From: an uncultured Sutterella sp.
GTDB taxonomy: Bacteria; Pseudomonadota; Gammaproteobacteria; Burkholderiales; Burkholderiaceae_F
Assembly: GCA_900754475.1 (NCBI GenBank)
Contig: CAAECY010000128.1
Location: forward strand, 1-10,284
Reading direction: 5' to 3'
Length of the DNA stretch: 10,284 nt
A model generated the notes under the pieces. It was not told the origin of the DNA. It ran no database searches and saw only the letters and a program-made list of their open reading frames with translations. The number at the start of each line of letters is the position of its first letter. The first letter of the stretch is position 1. Below are positions 8,926 to 10,284 of the stretch, in pieces. Position numbers and translations under genes: made by a program.

Positions 8926-8956
8926 GCCCGGACCCCGAGGGGGCCGGGCGCTTTTT
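8926..8956 (+). terminator. Intrinsic terminator of the dcuC-family gene (first of two)
   Basis: GCCCGG-A-CCCC (8926-8936) pairs with GGGG-CCGGGC (8940-8949) with one bulged A and loop GAG. The T-run TTTTT follows at 8952-8956. It starts 17 nt after the stop codon. Confidence 0.9.
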
Positions 8957-8962
8957 CCCCGG

Positions 8963-8996
8963 AAAGCCCCCGCATCCGTCGGGGGTTTTCTATTTT
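8963..8996 (+). terminator. Second tandem terminator behind the dcuC-family gene
   Basis: CCCCCG (8967-8972) pairs with CGGGGG (8980-8985) around a 7-nt loop. The stem can extend through AAAG/TTTT, and TTTTCTATTTTT follows. It comes a few bases after the first terminator, insulating the lipoprotein gene from dcuC transcription. Confidence 0.8.
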
Positions 8997-9033
8997 TGAC
9001 AGAACGGACTCGGGTTCGGACGGTTCCTTCCGT

Positions 9034-9039
9034 TAAAAT
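9034..9039 (+). promoter_or_regulatory. Possible -10 box of the lipoprotein gene
   Basis: TAAAAT lies 40 bp before the lipoprotein ATG, after the tandem terminators, so a promoter is expected here. A consensus TTGACA is present at 8996-9001 but about 32 bp upstream, too far to act as the -35 for this box. The true -35 is unclear. Confidence 0.35.
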
Positions 9040-9079
9040 TCTCAACTTCCGAATTCCGAAGGACCGTCGAGGATCCGCC

Positions 9080-10078
9080 ATGCCCCGTCAAACCGCTCTT
9101 GCGCTTACGATCAGTCTTCTCTTTGCCGGCCTCCTCTCGGGGTGCGGCACCATTGCCGACGCCTGGGACGACAACGAACCCCGCTTCGCAAGCCTTGAGC
9201 GGCCTGCCGAGCGCCTGCCCGCTCCGAACGTGCCCGCGCCCGCGGAAGTGATGGCGCCCGCGACGACGACGCAGGCTCCTGCGGCTGCGGCGCCCGTTGA
9301 AACGGCCGAACCGGTCGAAGCCGCCGCGCCGGTCGCCGAGCTCGTCGAAGCGCCGCGCGCTGCCGACCCCGCACCGACGGAAGCGCCCGCCGCGACCGAA
9401 CCCGCCGCCGAAACCGAGGCCGTTGCCTCGCCCGAAGTCGTTCGTCCCGAAGACGAACGTCGTCGCGAAGCCGCGGCGCTTGCCGACGAACGCGCGGGCC
9501 TTCCCGCCCGCGTCGACATGTCCGCGACGGGTGCGCGCAAGTCGATTTCCTGGCGCGAATGGAAGGAGGGCAAAAAGCCGCAGCCGATGGCGGGCGAAGC
9601 GGCGGAACCCGCTGAAAGCGGCGAACGTTCCTCGGGCTTTTTCGGGAGCCTCTTCGGCAGCAACGCTTCCGAAGAACCCGCTGCGGGTCCCTCCGTCATG
9701 TACGAAGCGACGGGCCCCTCGACCGAAACCGTCACCTACGGTGCGACCGCTCCCGTGAGCGAAGCGGACCTCGCGGCGCCCGCCGTCGAGACCGCGCCCG
9801 AGCGGGTCGCGGGCGTCTGGCGCGAAGCGGTGCCGGGGTCGAGCCGCGCCGTGCGCGGGTTCGACTTCCGGGCGGACGGCTCGGCCGTCTCCTTCAACAT
9901 GGGCTCCCTGGATGCGAAGCGCTGGAAGCTTCAGGGCTCGACCCTCACGGTCTTCGGCGACGACACGGCGGGCGGCGTGAGCGTTCCCTTCGCACTCGAC
10001 TTCGACGTGATCGAGTCGACCGACTCGACGCTCGCCATTCGCCAGGGCGTGCTCGTGCACCGCTTCTCGAAGCGCTGA
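9080..10078 (+). CDS. Putative outer-membrane lipoprotein with Ala/Pro/Glu-rich stalk and lipocalin-like C-terminus
   Basis: The 332-aa product begins with a lipoprotein signal peptide: charged MPRQ, a hydrophobic stretch, then lipobox L19-S20-G21-C22. The +2 residue is Gly, so sorting to the outer membrane is expected. Residues about 45-150 are low-complexity Ala/Pro/Glu/Val, probably an extended stalk. The middle has a Ser/Gly-rich segment (SSGFFGSLFGSNA). The last 85 or so residues (from W247) alternate in a beta-strand pattern, with FDFRADGSAVSF, WKLQGSTLTVFG and STLAIRQGVLVHRF, similar to small lipocalin-like domains of bacterial lipoproteins. That fold call is by pattern only. The ATG at 9080 was chosen because it gives the signal peptide and has GAGGA six bases upstream; in-frame extension to 8909 would translate the terminators. 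It has its own terminator. The function is unknown. Confidence 0.85.
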   Translation: MPRQTALALTISLLFAGLLSGCGTIADAWDDNEPRFASLERPAERLPAPNVPAPAEVMAPATTTQAPAAAAPVETAEPVEAAAPVAELVEAPRAADPAPTEAPAATEPAAETEAVASPEVVRPEDERRREAAALADERAGLPARVDMSATGARKSISWREWKEGKKPQPMAGEAAEPAESGERSSGFFGSLFGSNASEEPAAGPSVMYEATGPSTETVTYGATAPVSEADLAAPAVETAPERVAGVWREAVPGSSRAVRGFDFRADGSAVSFNMGSLDAKRWKLQGSTLTVFGDDTAGGVSVPFALDFDVIESTDSTLAIRQGVLVHRFSKR

Positions 10079-10145
10079 GCGAGGCGGACGTCAAGCGCGC
10101 ACCAAGAGCGAAGGCTTTATAACAGCTTGCGAACGGTGAATAACA

Positions 10146-10184
10146 GGCGGGAGCCCTTGCCGGGCAAGGGCGCTCGCCGTTTTT
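10146..10184 (+). terminator. Intrinsic terminator of the lipoprotein gene
   Basis: The core stem GCCCTTGC (10153-10160) with GCAAGGGC (10164-10171) has loop CGG. It is extended by GAGC/GCTC and GGC/GCC pairings across small internal loops. T5 follows at 10180-10184. The 67 bp between the stop codon and this hairpin hold nothing else recognisable. Confidence 0.8.
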
Positions 10185-10202
10185 CACTGTCAAACTCAGG
10201 AA

Positions 10203-10284
10203 ATCGGGTAGGAGGCGCAGGGATGTCCCCGCGCCGTCCTCCCACACCACCCACCGTACGGTTCTCGTAGTGGGCGGTTACTCA
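10203..10284 (-). mobile_element. Group II intron, 3' end (domains V and VI), truncated by window edge
   Basis: On the minus strand, CCGCCCAC (10277-10270) pairs with GTGGGTGG (10254-10247), and TACG (10269-10266) with CGTA (10260-10257) around loop AGAAC. A two-base CG bulge lies at 10256-10255 on the 3' side. This is the domain V layout, with a CGC triad near the base of the stem. Domain VI follows: outer GGG/CCC and AGGA/TCCT helices and inner GGCGC/GCGCC helix. An unpaired A at 10209 lies seven bases from the proposed 3' end (GAT, ending at 10203). That is the normal position of the branch-point adenosine. The intron body and any maturase gene would be to the right of the window. The intron ends about 18 bp past the T-tract of the lipoprotein terminator, and no gene is interrupted. 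Confidence 0.83.

Noticed and set aside
8996..9024. TTGACA at 8996-9001 as the -35 of a lipoprotein promoter
   Set aside because: No -10-like hexamer lies 16-18 bp downstream; the only candidate is about 32 bp away, and the T-run belongs to the terminator tail.
8909..9079. N-terminal extension of the lipoprotein frame back to 8909
   Set aside because: It would translate through two terminators and bury the signal peptide; the ATG at 9080 has a Shine-Dalgarno and begins a proper signal sequence.

Overview
The window looks like a piece of a GC-rich, Gram-negative proteobacterial chromosome. The protein sequences (bacterial-type LeuRS, UvrD with a proteobacterial-style C-terminal module, a DcuC-type anaerobic C4-dicarboxylate carrier, a lipobox lipoprotein) fit an anaerobic or microaerobic betaproteobacterium such as a Sutterellaceae gut organism. 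That taxonomic placement is inference from the gene set and base composition, not from a search.

Layout from left to right. Positions 1-77 (minus strand) carry the 5' end of a group II intron, sitting directly behind the hairpin terminator (81-114) of leuS. leuS (174-2816, minus) is complete. A 331-bp divergent intergenic region (2817-3147) holds a minus-strand promoter for leuS, an inverted repeat, a plus-strand promoter for uvrD, and an intrinsic-terminator-like hairpin between that promoter and the uvrD start. uvrD (3148-5592, plus) is complete and has a Gly/Ser/Tyr-rich linker before a C-terminal Tudor-like domain. A diverged ISAs1-like DDE transposase gene (about 5677-7122, minus) converges on uvrD. 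Next come a tRNA-Arg(CCU) gene with its terminator (7321-7441), a dcuC-family transporter (7631-8908), two tandem terminators, and a lipoprotein gene (9080-10078) with its own terminator. Positions 10203-10284 (minus strand) are the 3' end of a group II intron, with recognisable domains V and VI and a branch-point adenosine.

The genes are mostly single transcription units with their own promoters and terminators: translation (leuS, tRNA-Arg), DNA repair (uvrD), anaerobic dicarboxylate exchange (dcuC) and an envelope lipoprotein. No operon or defence-system architecture is visible. The most notable features are the group II intron ends at both edges, which suggest that the window is an assembly unit bounded by a multicopy intron; the terminator-like leader of uvrD with a related module in inverted orientation behind the gene; and the atypical transposase. 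I see no convincing undescribed multi-gene system.
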